This document shows, piece after piece, positions 23,201 through 33,735 of a stretch of 34,202 bases of DNA. The translations under genes and the position numbers were made by a program. The stretch's first letter is position 1. Each line of letters begins with the position of its first letter. The stretch spans positions 1 to 34,202 of the forward strand of contig JAYMSP010001263.1 in assembly GCA_036897095.1 (NCBI GenBank), given 5' to 3'. This DNA comes from Plantago elongata. Lineage: Eukaryota > Streptophyta > Magnoliopsida > Lamiales > Plantaginaceae. Under the pieces are notes generated by a model. The model did not search any database. It saw only the letters and a program-made list of their open reading frames with translations, and was not told the DNA's origin.

Positions 23201-24176
23201 TTTGAACCTAAACCTGAATGGCCTTGGGAGAAAATTTGACATTTACATGTTCCTCCTAGAATTATATTCTTCTGTTGGATTGTCTTACATGACAGACTTC
23301 CAACTGCCTCTAGACTTTTCAAACAGAAAATTTTGGACTCTGATTTATGTGTCTTTTGCAAAGAACATTCTGAAACTTCTTATCATCTCTTCTTTACTTG
23401 TCCTAAACTAGCTCACATTTATCAGTGGACTAATCCTCCGATTTCTCAAATACAGAGTTTCTCCTCTTTGCTTTTTTCAACGAAAGTTAAACTCTGAAAA
23501 ACAACTCACTTTGCTTATGACATACTGGATGATTTATAAGCATAGAAACAACAAAATATTTAAACTAGTAGAGTTGAATTTGCATAATTTCCATTATCAA
23601 CTTATTCAACTTCTCCAGGATAATAAAACTCTTCACGATACTAATAGTCTTAAAATTAAAACACCACTTATCTGCAAATGGAAACCTTCTGAGGAACTTT
23701 TTACTATGAGCATTGATGGTTCTTGTCAGCTTGATAAATCTGCTGGCATTGAAATTATATTTAGAAAACAAGAAGATTTTATAAGGCCAGTGCTACTTTT
23801 GTTGGAAAAACAGATCACAATACAGCTGAAATTTTAACCTTACACAAATGACTAAAACTTTGTATTGCTTTCCACTATTTTATCTGTAGGAATACAAAAT
23901 GATTCCAAATTCCTTGTTGCTTGTTTAAACAGGTCAGGTGCAGCCACACCTCACCAGCAGTTACTCATGGATGAAATCAGAGAAGAAATGAAGAAAGCGC
24001 ACAAGGTGACGATATCTTTTGCTTATCGAGAAGAGTATGCAGTAGTTGATCTACTAGCAAAAGAAGCAATCAAATTGACTTTTGGAAACACATCCCCAGC
24101 TGATCTTTTTAGTATTAATGTTTATCAGTTTCATTACGTTTGGGACATTTGCCCTCCGTGTCTTTTAACTTTCTAA
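20216..24176 (+). pseudogene. LINE ORF2 (endonuclease, reverse transcriptase, RNase H)
   Basis: Domains in order. (1) APE-type endonuclease, 20216 to about 21000: the start MKFLF is followed by a one-base frameshift in a T-run (20225-20232) before WNLREGV; then LLMDTR, where a glutamate is normal, a GGDFNC block around 20650, and TSDHTALL near 20900. (2) Reverse transcriptase, about 21500-22860: DKAPEPNGLN, FRPISFCNV, LKLDVEKAYDRLE followed by a TGA where tryptophan is usual, GICQGD, and CFDDDCLIFSKA in place of FADD; the stretch between the last two is shortened. (3) zf-RVT, about 23150-23430: WPWEKI, a stop, then HLHVPPRIIFFCW and CVFCKEHSETSYHLFFTC. (4) RNase H-like, about 23700-24176: SIDGSCQLDKSAG, NTAEIL and FAYREEYAVVDLLAKEA. 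More than ten breaks leave no functional enzyme. Confidence 0.88.
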
Positions 24177-24494
24177 TGTAATAGTTAAAGACTGTAATCC
24201 TTCTATTAGACTTATTTAATATTAATGAAATTTCCATTTAAAAAAAAAAGGCAGGAGAACAAATGATTAAAAGTTATACAATCAAATTAAGAAGATCAAT
24301 ACCTAATGAAAAGCAAGGTAAGTAAAAGAGACTCCAGCAAACTACTGTGATCTATTTACAAGAATCGAATAATGCCACAACTAGGAAGTCTAAAATAACA
24401 ATCAAAGACAAAATTATCTAGCCCACATGGGTGACTCCAGCTCTCATCAAAATGGCTCCAGATTAACCTGTGAAAATTAACAATTAATTGTTAA

Positions 24495-24652
24495 GGGGTT
24501 GATTGGCATGGCACTCAAATGGTCATTTAGATGGAATTTAATTGAAATTGTGTTTGGAACGAATTAAAATGAGGTATTTGATGTGTATTTTAGACCAAAT
24601 CACTGTTCATCGAGCCAAATAGAACAATTTGGGTGCCATACCAATCCACCCC
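24495..24652. mobile_element. Tourist-like (PIF/Harbinger) MITE
   Basis: A 158 bp element with terminal inverted repeats of about 28 bases. The left end starts GGGGTTGATTGGCATGGCAC, and the right end in reverse starts GGGGTGGATTGGTATGGCAC. It is flanked by TAA on both sides (24492-24494 and 24653-24655), the three-base target duplication typical of Harbinger/Tourist elements. It has no coding capacity and lies about 245 bp beyond the LINE's A-tail. Confidence 0.8.
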
Positions 24653-24655
24653 TAA

Positions 24656-25794
24656 ATAAACTAACTGAGTAAGTTGCTTACTGATAAACTAACTAATTTT
24701 AATGTGTTTAGTAAATAATTAGATGATAACATATCAAGTATATTTTGTAAGATGACACAGAAGGCAATACTTTTAATTTTATTTTTAATTAAACTTTCTT
24801 ATCCTATTATTAGTCTATATTTTTAAATAATAATACATCTAGTTTTATCTAATCATTTAAAATATATACTTAATCTACTTTTCACCACCACTTCAATAAC
24901 ACCAAAAAGAAACTATTAGAAGCTGAAGGAAATATTCATGAGACCTCTAACTTCATAAGAAAAAAATCAATAATTGTTGTATGGCATATATGTGTGCATT
25001 TCAAATAGAAATAAATGGGTTAAAAGAGCATGCTATTTGGTACCTAACATTTTAAATTTTACGATAAAGGACAATCTTTGAACTGAAATAAATACACATT
25101 TGCAATAAAGTTCAAAAGAGTAAAGAATTAATATATTTTTCCTATTATGCCCTTATTACATTTTCTGTTCCCTTTTACTAATTTTTCTTTTCTCTTTTCT
25201 TTAATTACTTACTTTTGATTTTCCTTTTGTTCAATAAACCGATTACCCTTCACTGTATTTAGGTTTGATATACATACTTTCGTTGTATTAAAAAGTTAGG
25301 TGAATTAAATAAACTAGGGTTTCTCATGTTAACAATTCCCAATTCATTTCGACAATTCTTCAAGTTTGTATAATATTTAGTAAGAACTAGAGCATTATTA
25401 AACTTGAGTAGGAGCATTGTATTTACTTTGCCTTGATAAAGCTTACAAAATTATTGTTCTTTCAAATTTAATTATTTACTTTACAATAAATGTTTGATTA
25501 GATGGATAAATTGGTCATTTCGTACCAAGTTAACATTTTGGTTGAAAAATGGACTTCAACGTAAATTTTAAAATGGACTTCAATCGTTTTTGAGGCATCT
25601 AAAAAGGTTGTTGATTGTAAAATGTCCTTTCTTAAAATGTTATATTCTCGATCTGATAAACTGGTGGATTAATAATCTGCATGTTACATGTTTTTTATCA
25701 TTCAATTTTAAAAAAGATCATGGACATCATGAACAGATAGATAGCTGGAACGTAAACACTAACTAATCTTACTAATCGCCTGTTGACCCAATTC
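24656..25794. other. Intergenic AT-rich region after the MITE
   Basis: No gene seen. It contains T-rich tracts, the presumed 3' UTR of the NYN-LOTUS gene (toward 25794), and at 25592-25630 a stretch resembling the right end of the 720 bp element at 31968-32687 (shared ATCTAAAAAGGT, then a GATGTAAA-like and TCCT motif). Confidence 0.5.
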
Positions 25795-28700
25795 TCATTC
25801 CTTCTTCTCTGTTTTCAATTTCAAGGTACCCAATATCCCACCTAGCATCTTTGGAGGATCCTTGGCGCCAGCACTATGATCTGCAACAAAAGTATAGATC
25901 TTACCTGATGCTTTCTGCTTCCTCATTTCCGATGTCCAATGATCCACATCTTCACTCATCAAAGAATCGCTCATCTTTTCCTTGCCCTCTCCGGATCTGT
26001 CCAACATATGAAGAATCTCGAACAGAGAGCCATCATCCGCCGCAACAGTCCGTGTCTCTTCATCTGATCCAGATGAGTCGTCTTCAGGCAAAGGTTCAAA
26101 GTCAGGAATCTTCTTTTCCAACTCTTCAGCCAAAGGTTCAAGGTCAGTAATCTTCTTTTTCAAATCTTCAGCTATAGGTTCATGGTTGGGAATCTTATTT
26201 TCCAAATCTAACTTTGAGGATTCTCCAGAAAATCCCGCGCCTGTTTCGTCATTCTTGAAACCTGAATCATCCACAGGCCCAAGTTCTTCCCAAGAAGAAT
26301 TGATGTCAATGTCCTTGCCTAGTGAATTTCTGTCGAGGTAGTCTTCGGCTATTTCAATTTTCGACGAATTTAAGACTTCACCATCTGAATCATCTGATTT
26401 TGCTGCTGCCTGGCTGTTAGAAATTCCTACAGGAACAATCAAATTAGACTTCACCTTTAGTCCAGGTATGGTGCGTAGAAGATTCGCCAAGTTGTTATAA
26501 CCAAGCTCTTGTATTTTGAGAGGATAGCCGTGTTGTTCAAAAAACAGTTTCCTAAAGGATTTTACTTTAACTCCTTCTGTATATTTCTCGGTAATATGAT
26601 TCACAAGTTTCTCACAGTCCTTCAATATCTCACTTCGGGTCTTTTTGGAATGATTTTTATGAACCACAGGTTTAGGAACTCCATTGTCAGCAGGATTCTG
26701 GCGCTTTCTCTCTCCTAAACTCGGTTTTTCGCTATCATTCAAGCCGTTTGAACCGCTTGTGGTGTCACCATGCGGTTCTTTCACAGACGACTCTCTCAGT
26801 CTGAATGGAAGGTTCTGAGAGTAGGATTCTTCAATCCATTTCGTGTCAGAGATTAACAAGTCAACAAGGTGAAGGAGATTACTTTTGGGAAGAGATCTCA
26901 GCGATAAAGGTCCCTTTTCTTTGAGGTTTTGTGCTAGTTGCTTCCTGATAACACAATTAAATGAAACAACAGGATATAAGCTTACATTATAGAGTTCATA
27001 AACACAGGCGCTTGGGAAAAAATGAAATCGCAGCTAGACAGCTGTATATCAGTTTACAACACAAGGCGTGCTGATGATCCAATAAAAGTACCCGGTAATC
27101 TGACAAAATGCATTTGGACAACCATGACACAATATATTGATCATGCCAGAGAAAATCGAGATTTATAATTTTCAAAGGTTCGTTATAACAGAAATGGACA
27201 AATTCCTTTTCACAAGCATTTCCAGCCCCACAATAACGGGGAATTTTACTTCATTGAAAAATAAAAAGATCATACAAAGTAACAGCAAGCATGTATTTAC
27301 CCAATAATGAGCAGGGAGAATGCAAGAGCATTATAAAGACCTATCTGTGTTATCTGATGCCTCCACCGAACCATACCAGGTGCTCAAGAATAGGATACAT
27401 ATTTATTCAATGTTCTAAATTTCTTTAGTTCTTCAGCTTGAATTTAATTGATAGAACAAGTCAACTAAGTGTCAGTATGGAAAATACATAAATTTAAATT
27501 GTTCTTGCAAAATTGTAAGTGGAACTTGTTCTAGAGCATGGCAACAGTGTCAGCAGGAAAATACATCAATTAGAAGCATGTTCTTGTAAATTGTAAAATA
27601 CCGTATAACTTGCCATAATTATATATATGAGGTAAAAGGCGACTACTACATGAACATTATATCAGGTAAAGACCACTACAGGAAAGCCAAATGCAAAATG
27701 TCAAAATACAATGAAATATTTTAATTACCAAAAACAATAAGCACACTGATGAGCTAGACACATTAAGTATGTCTTGCATGCTAAACCAAATACAGCACCA
27801 AGAAGCCTGAATAAGAGCAGCAATGTGAATATGCATGAGAATAACGTGGAGATGATTCGTTAATTCACATATCTTACATGGCTTAAGTTTACAATTCGTT
27901 TTTACTCGCAACAGAAAACATAATAATAAAGAGCTCAACAGTAAGATAAATCCAATTAACAGCATAAGATTTTTAAAAATTAATAAAAGTTTCCCAGTAC
28001 CTGGTAGTTGACTGGAAAATAAGAGATGAATCTTCAGGTTTATTAAGGAATGATTCAAGTTCATCCCAAAAGAATTTCTTCGAGAACACTTTGGGCTGCT
28101 TGGAATCATCTTTCACCTGACCAGCCTCCCCAGAGTTGTATCTTACTTCAGTATCAGATTCAAGACAACTATTGGATCCATGATCACTTGGAACTGAGAG
28201 TGGAGGTATAGATTCTCCATGTAGACTCAGTGGGTTATTTTTTCCCTCAATATCATCACCCCGGGTTGATATTATTATGTCACTAGAATTCATATCCTCA
28301 AGTCCAAACCACATCTTTATCTTTTTGGAAAAACCAATCTTCTGCTCCTTGTCAGCAGCCACTGAATCATCCCTTGCTTCTGAAATTTCTTTATCTCCAA
28401 AAGAAGGCACCTCTGTCAGAGACTCTTTGCTCTTTGCCTCCTGTCTCACCTCTTTCACATCCACTCCGCATTTCTGTTTTGTATCTTTTACATCCAATGC
28501 TTGAGAAGACTCATTCTTCTCTCTCTCTTTAGTCGCATGGGCTTCCACTCTAAATGCCCGCATGTTGTTAGCTGGCGAGGGCTCTTTCTGCTTTTTTTTC
28601 TTTTTAGAATCGAGGAGTAATTCTGTCAGAGAATTTGCTTTTGATTCCAGAAGCAGAACCTCTTCTGACTTCCCAATTACATCATTGCCAGAGCTTGGTT

Positions 28701-30557
28701 GAGGAATGCTTTGAACTCCGACTTCTCTATTATAAACAATTGGCACATTCATATCTGGAACTGGGTCAGCATGAAGCTTGGAATCACTAGCAACCACAAG
28801 AAACTGACCACTTCTTCCTGGAATTAACTTTAAAATATGTGGCATAGCACTAAGAAAACGAGTGAACTTCTGGTAGCCATATAAGTTCTTGTCGACACTC
28901 AAATCACACTTCTTCATTTGCTCCCTGATTTGGGTACCAGAAATTCCTTGCGGATGCGAGTTGAGGATTTGACGAATGTGATCCTCAACAGGCTTGGGGA
29001 TCTTTCGTGGCTCGGAATCTGATGCCAACTCATGTAATGGCGAAAGTGAGGTTTGCTCGCTAGCTGCGAATGGATCCTCAACAAGCTTTGGGATCTTTCG
29101 TGGCTTGGAATCTGATGCCAACTCAGGTGATGGCAAAAGTGAGCATTGCTCACTGACTGCGAATGGATCCTCAGGAGAACCCCTGTATTTTCCGTACCAA
29201 GAACCATAAGGGCCATCCGGAGGCTGGTTCAAAAGCCTTCCGGACAGGTTCTCGCCCTTCAGCAAAGAACACCACCGCCACATGACAGTCGCTGCACTGC
29301 ATAGGACAGTTGGGGGAAGGTCTCGACTAGCTAGTAAGACATTATAATTGTTCATCCTCAACCGATGAAGAATACTGGCAAAATCTCGATCCCCAGATAT
29401 TAAGAAAATATGTGCTGGAGGTGGGTTTTGGGAAACCCAATACATGAGATCCATGATAAGAGATCTATCAGCACTGTTCTTTCCGCCTATACAATTGCAA
29501 AGCAATAAGAGATAGTATTTCAGCTACTGTATGCTCGGATACAAAAACAACCGAAAGGCAGCAAACAATCAAAGCAAAAGCATTCATTGATCTAAAAAAG
29601 TATTATATGTGATCTCATTATCTTAAGACAAGGCCATTCCTTTTTATTGCAGAACACATACTTCTCGTCTCATAGAGAACTATAATTGGATATTAGTTGC
29701 ATACAACCATATAAAGTCACAGAGATCAGAAACATACTACATTCCTTACTCACAAATGAAGGTCATATAGGATGACCCATGCCATAAGTAAACTAAATTC
29801 AAGGCAAAAGCTATACCTACTAGTAAAATTCATGTAATGTTCTCTTCGTTAGCAAAATCATTCAGTTCAGCTCTGCTTAGTTATATTTTATACTACAATT
29901 CAGTTAAGTTCATATAATTGCAGCTAAAGAGAACAAAACCCAAGTAATATGATTCAATTTTTCCTATTGATGATAATCAACCTGCCTCCTGTATCAAACA
30001 ACTGTAATGTAGCACTATCATAAAACTTTTTCTTCTGAAAACTACTAGTCGATATCACAACCTTCCAATCAAATTCATTGCCAAAGTATCAACTGCAAAA
30101 GCTTCACTCAATAACACGAAAATCAACAGGAAATGTAACAAGATAACTAGATAAGAATTCTAGCACTTTAAAAAAAAAAGAGAGGACTAGAGAGTGTACA
30201 ATTGGGAACATGAGAAAGAGTAATCCCAGTAGAAGCAAGAGCTTCTTGATGCGCCCTCGGAATCGTGATTACGTCTGCGAAAGCGGTAATGTGAACAGGC
30301 CCATTGATCCCAACTGCCCTAACCGCATTTGTGATGCAGTGAGCTACTCTGAATACATTCGCATTATTGGACACACCGCAGTTCTCCAAATCCCACCACA
30401 CCGACACACGCACGCTGCTGGTTTTGTCGTCCTCCTTCTTCTTCCGACTATTGCTCTCGGAGGTGGTGCTGAAGAAGGAGAACTGGTGGGTGTATTTTGC
30501 AATTCTGAAACTGAAATAGGACAGTTTGAGGATCGGATTTGGAGGTAGTGGCTTCAT
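25795..30557 (-). CDS. MNU1: NYN-domain ribonuclease-like protein with two LOTUS domains
   Basis: Putative endoribonuclease of the NYN (PIN-like) fold joined to LOTUS/OST-HTH RNA-binding domains. Arabidopsis MNU1/MNU2, which this resembles, act in 5' maturation of mitochondrial transcripts (recalled). Three exons: 30557-30200, 29486-28001 and 26944-25795; 2994 nt, 997 aa. Residues 1-48 are rich in Ser, Arg and aromatics with few acids, as in a targeting peptide. NYN about 50-195: WWDLENC (D56), NSADRSLIMDLMYW (D126, D132) and SGDRDF (D152, D154) supply the usual acidic site. LOTUS 1 about 286-352, LOTUS 2 about 718-787, with a Lys/Glu/Ser-rich linker between. Two oddities: a 31-residue tandem duplication (225-255 and 256-286), and three 14-residue repeats at 862-903. 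The exon 1 donor is weak (T|GTACAC), and the join gives HVPNCGK where homologues have HVPNGGK. The symbol is by similarity; MNU2 is possible. Confidence 0.87.
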
Positions 30558-31967
30558 CGTTTGCAGGAAAGGAAGGAGAAATGGAGTGATTTAAGGTCCG
30601 GTTGTGACGAGCATTCGAGAAATGGCTATGGAGTTTGGGAATTTGCAGTGTGAGAGGTGAACAGCTAACCCCTAGGGTTTTAGTGCTGAGAGAGATGACC
30701 TCCTAAACCCACAAAACACCAAATATTGTGTGAAACACTTTCGGCTCTCCTAAATCACTATTTTTCCCCAATTGGGACTTTCAAATGGACCGCAACGGGT
30801 CGAGTTTGAATAAGATGCGGGAGTTGGAATATGGACTTAACACAACCAACTATGCCAAAATGAATGGTATGGATATCCGGAGATATAAAGTCTAGGAAAA
30901 TAGCGGTTTTTCTATTAAATAGAAAATTTTAATTTTTTACTTAGGGTCTGTGAATTTTTTATTCAGTGTATGTGAATTTTTACGTACTGTATGTAGTTTT
31001 TATTTATAATCTGTAAATTTTTATGTGTGAATTTTTATTTAGGTTATGTGGATTTTAATGTAAGATAAACGAAAGTTTTATATCTAATGGAAAAATCGCT
31101 CTTTCCCTATACTATCTCTTTGGGAGAAGGCTTCGTTTGAAGAGAACAAAGTCATAGTCTCTCACATATAAATTAATATGCGAGTTGTTGATGAAACTGA
31201 ACTGAGTCGAATTGTAGTATGAAAAATAACTAAGAAAAATACAAATGAATTAAAATGAAATTAATAAGTTTTCAGATCAAGAGAATAGAGCTACAATCTT
31301 ACATATATAATTTAATGGCGAGTTATAGAGCCTCGCTTGCTCCACAATTTAATTACTAAATTTTGAAAGTCATACGGTGGAGCAGTGGAATGGACCTGTA
31401 GTGAAAAGTAGAAGTTGCATGGTTTGAACGGTGAAGGCATAAGGTGGTATGACAATGAAGTGCAGTTCAATTGGTAAAGTCGGTTCCCCTCCAATTAATG
31501 GATCAGGAGTTCGACTCACCTTTATCGTTTTAAAAAATATATATATGTATGTGTGGGGTTAGTATAAGAGTGAAGTAGTATATAATGTAGAGCGTAAGTG
31601 TCTATTTGTAAAAGGCTGAGTTATAGGTTTGTTAATAAGTTTTCATGTGAAGATAAAACAGCCATAATCTTGCAGCTAATTTAATGGTGAGTTATGGGTT
31701 TGTTAAATCGGTATATGGCTTATTATGAGACTATTAATACCTGAATTTAGCATTTACCATTCAATACCTTTTTATTTCACAAAGTTTTAAAAGAGAAGTG
31801 TATTATTGAGAGATTTGAGAGACGGACTGATATTCTTAATTATACGTATAATGTTGTAAGCAATATCAATAATGTTTATGTGTGAACATTTTAGATCATT
31901 TTTTTTATGTATATTTATAGCACCGATGCTTTTAGTAAAACTTTTAATGTTTATTGTTATATTTATA
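30558..31967. other. Upstream region of the NYN gene and repeat-rich spacer
   Basis: The first 200 bp or so hold the NYN gene's leader and promoter. At 30939-31065 there are about six degenerate units of a T-rich motif resembling TGTGAATTTTTAT. A 66 bp segment (31261-31327) recurs in diverged form at 31632-31697 in direct orientation. A tRNA-like Pol III promoter pattern lies at 31461-31520. No protein gene was recognised. Confidence 0.5.
31461..31525 (+). repeat. Possible tRNA-derived SINE head
   Basis: An A-box-like stretch (CAGTTCAATTGG, 31463-31474) and a B-box-like stretch (GAGTTCGACTCAC, 31507-31519) are about 33 bases apart, a spacing seen in tRNA genes and SINEs. A T/A-rich tail follows. 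No clean cloverleaf was made out, so a functional tRNA is unlikely. Low confidence. Confidence 0.35.
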
Positions 31968-32687
31968 AGGGTAATTTACATCCAACCACCTTTTTAGATG
32001 CCCTGTGAACGATTAAGTTCCTAACGATTCAGAATTTACGATTAAGTCCAATTTAAGCATAAAGTTTGACTTTTTTGATAAAAAGTCGAGTTTACTTTTT
32101 TATTTAAACATTTCTTTAAAAATACAAGTTTCATCTTATTACACATTTGTCTCAAATATTTTGTGTTTACAATATATAGACAAAATACTTCAATATAATT
32201 CCTGGAACTTTCAAATTATACCCCAAAATTAATTTCATCCATCTTCTTCATCATTAAAAAAATAATAATAACTTCCATATTGAACCAATTTTGAAGCTTC
32301 CATAGAATCTCCAAACTTCAAATTCGGAGGATTCATGGAAGCTCCTTTTTCTATTTTTATTTTGTTATAAGTTAAGGAAGAGGAGGAGGATTGTGATGAT
32401 GATAGATATAAGAAAAGGTTAAAATATTGAGGCTTTTTTTTACTTTATTTGAATGTTTTTGGGGGCTAATTGTAATAAACTGAAATATGAAATTATAAAG
32501 AAAGGGGAAAAGAAAATGCATTTCCACTCTCTCTCCAATGACATCATCACCAAGTCTTACTTTTGTCCTTCGGTGTAAATATTGTTTTACTTCAGTTTCA
32601 AGTTTGTACTTCTCCATAATATATGAAACGTTGGGGACCTAATTGTTCATAGGGTATCTAAAAAGGTAGCTAGATGTAAATCGTCCT
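31968..32687. mobile_element. 720 bp non-autonomous DNA transposon with long TIRs
   Basis: Imperfect terminal inverted repeats of about 57 bases at 31968-32024 (starts AGGGTAATTTACATC) and 32631-32687 (in reverse starts AGGACGATTTACATC); the inner core ACCTTTTTAGAT is exact. The element is flanked by a perfect 8 bp direct repeat, TATTTATA (31960-31967 and 32688-32695). An 8 bp duplication fits the hAT superfamily, though the repeats are longer than usual for hAT. The interior has no convincing gene; a minus-strand frame at 32617-32372 (81 aa) has no family resemblance. Confidence 0.78.
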
Positions 32688-33735
32688 TATTTATAATGTT
32701 TGTCCGTCTTTTTTTAGTTCTTCTATAAGACCGTCTCTCAAAAGATTTACTTTTTCTATTTTATAATCATCAGTTTTAAGGAATTGAACTCGTAACCTCT
32801 TAAATATACGGTGTTTTAGTTTGACATTCAGCTACAAATACTTTGACTTTAGTTATAATTTAAAAGAAATTCTCCTGAAAGTCTACAAAGTACTGGGAGC
32901 TAGTCTTAAAAAAAAATCATCCGCACAATTAAAATATAAAATAGACAATTTACATATAAATAAAAATTTATAATTTATATACAAAGTCACACAATTGGTA
33001 TATAATATTGTAGAATTCTCATAAATCTAAAAAAAAGAAAAACTTAGATTTTAGCAATTTTTTTATAATTCTAAAGAGAGGTGAAGCGAAGGCGAAATTT
33101 CTTAAAAGTGCTGAGAAACTGCAAAACTCCCAACTCAAGTTCCATGACTGGAATGAGAAGAATTAAATTAATTTAGAGTACCCTTGCATATTTGAAGTTC
33201 TCTCGAAATTAAACATACTTAAAAATTAAAAAATCTCAAACTTGATTAATAAAATGTTGAATAAATTCGATTCCAGACAAGATTAGAATAGTAGCTCAAT
33301 CTTGTTGTGCTCTCTCTTTAATTTTCAGTTAGTATATTCTCTCTGTTTTATAAATTAGTGTTGGTCCTTAATTCTGTAGCAGATAGTATTTTTTTATTCC
33401 ATAGTCAAACAAGCATGTATCCTATTTATCACAATGAATGGATGCATGTTTATTATAACACCGAATTGTTCTGTTCCAAATGCATTGTTGTAACACTCCT
33501 ATTAGTTTATTTACTAAGTTAATCTAACCTTAAGGTTAAATAATTTAGATTATAACCATAATCATAATCAGTTACTATAACTATAACCCAAAAAATTTCT
33601 CAGCATTTATTGTTAAATCGTATAACCGAAAATAACCATAGGTTTAGGTTATTGATCGGTTTTTTAAAAATTCTTTCTTATTCGAGGTGAAAAATTGCAA
33701 AAATTATTTTTCGCAAAAAATCACAAAAAATAATT
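32688..33735. other. Intergenic AT-rich region
   Basis: No gene seen. Around 33336-33362 there is a TCTCTCTGTTTTATAAATTAGTG stretch resembling one end of a Stowaway MITE, but no matching second end was found. Around 33540-33660 the sequence is rich in repeated ATAACC/GGTTAT words. Confidence 0.5.

Larger units (their letters stand above)
17480..24249 (+). mobile_element. Degenerate L1-type LINE retrotransposon
   Basis: A nearly full-length non-LTR retrotransposon of the plant L1 lineage, about 6.7 kb. It has a 5' UTR (about 17480-17610), a gag-like ORF1 with a zinc knuckle, a proline-rich connecting region (18840-20200), and ORF2 with endonuclease, reverse transcriptase, zf-RVT and a C-terminal RNase H-like domain. 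It ends in an A-run at 24240-24249, typical of target-primed reverse transcription. The 5' end is estimated. GGCAGG occurs both at 17460-17465 and just after the A-run (24249/24250 onwards), a possible but weak target duplication. Many stops and frameshifts show it is dead. It lies in intergenic DNA between MED26c and the NYN-LOTUS gene. Confidence 0.9.

Noticed and set aside
17460-24260. GGCAGG as the LINE target duplication
   Set aside because: Only six bases match and the following bases diverge, so it is mentioned as a possibility but not used to fix the LINE's 5' end.
25851-26718. Plus-strand frames opposite the NYN gene
   Set aside because: Shadows of exon 3 of the minus-strand gene, which carries LOTUS motifs.
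30210-30548. 112 aa plus-strand open frame
   Set aside because: Antisense to exon 1 of the NYN gene, with no family resemblance.
32372-32617. 81 aa minus-strand open frame inside the 720 bp element
   Set aside because: No recognisable domain, AT-rich codons and location within a non-autonomous element make a real gene unlikely.
33336-33362. Stowaway MITE end
   Set aside because: One end-like motif only; no inverted partner and no clear TA duplication.
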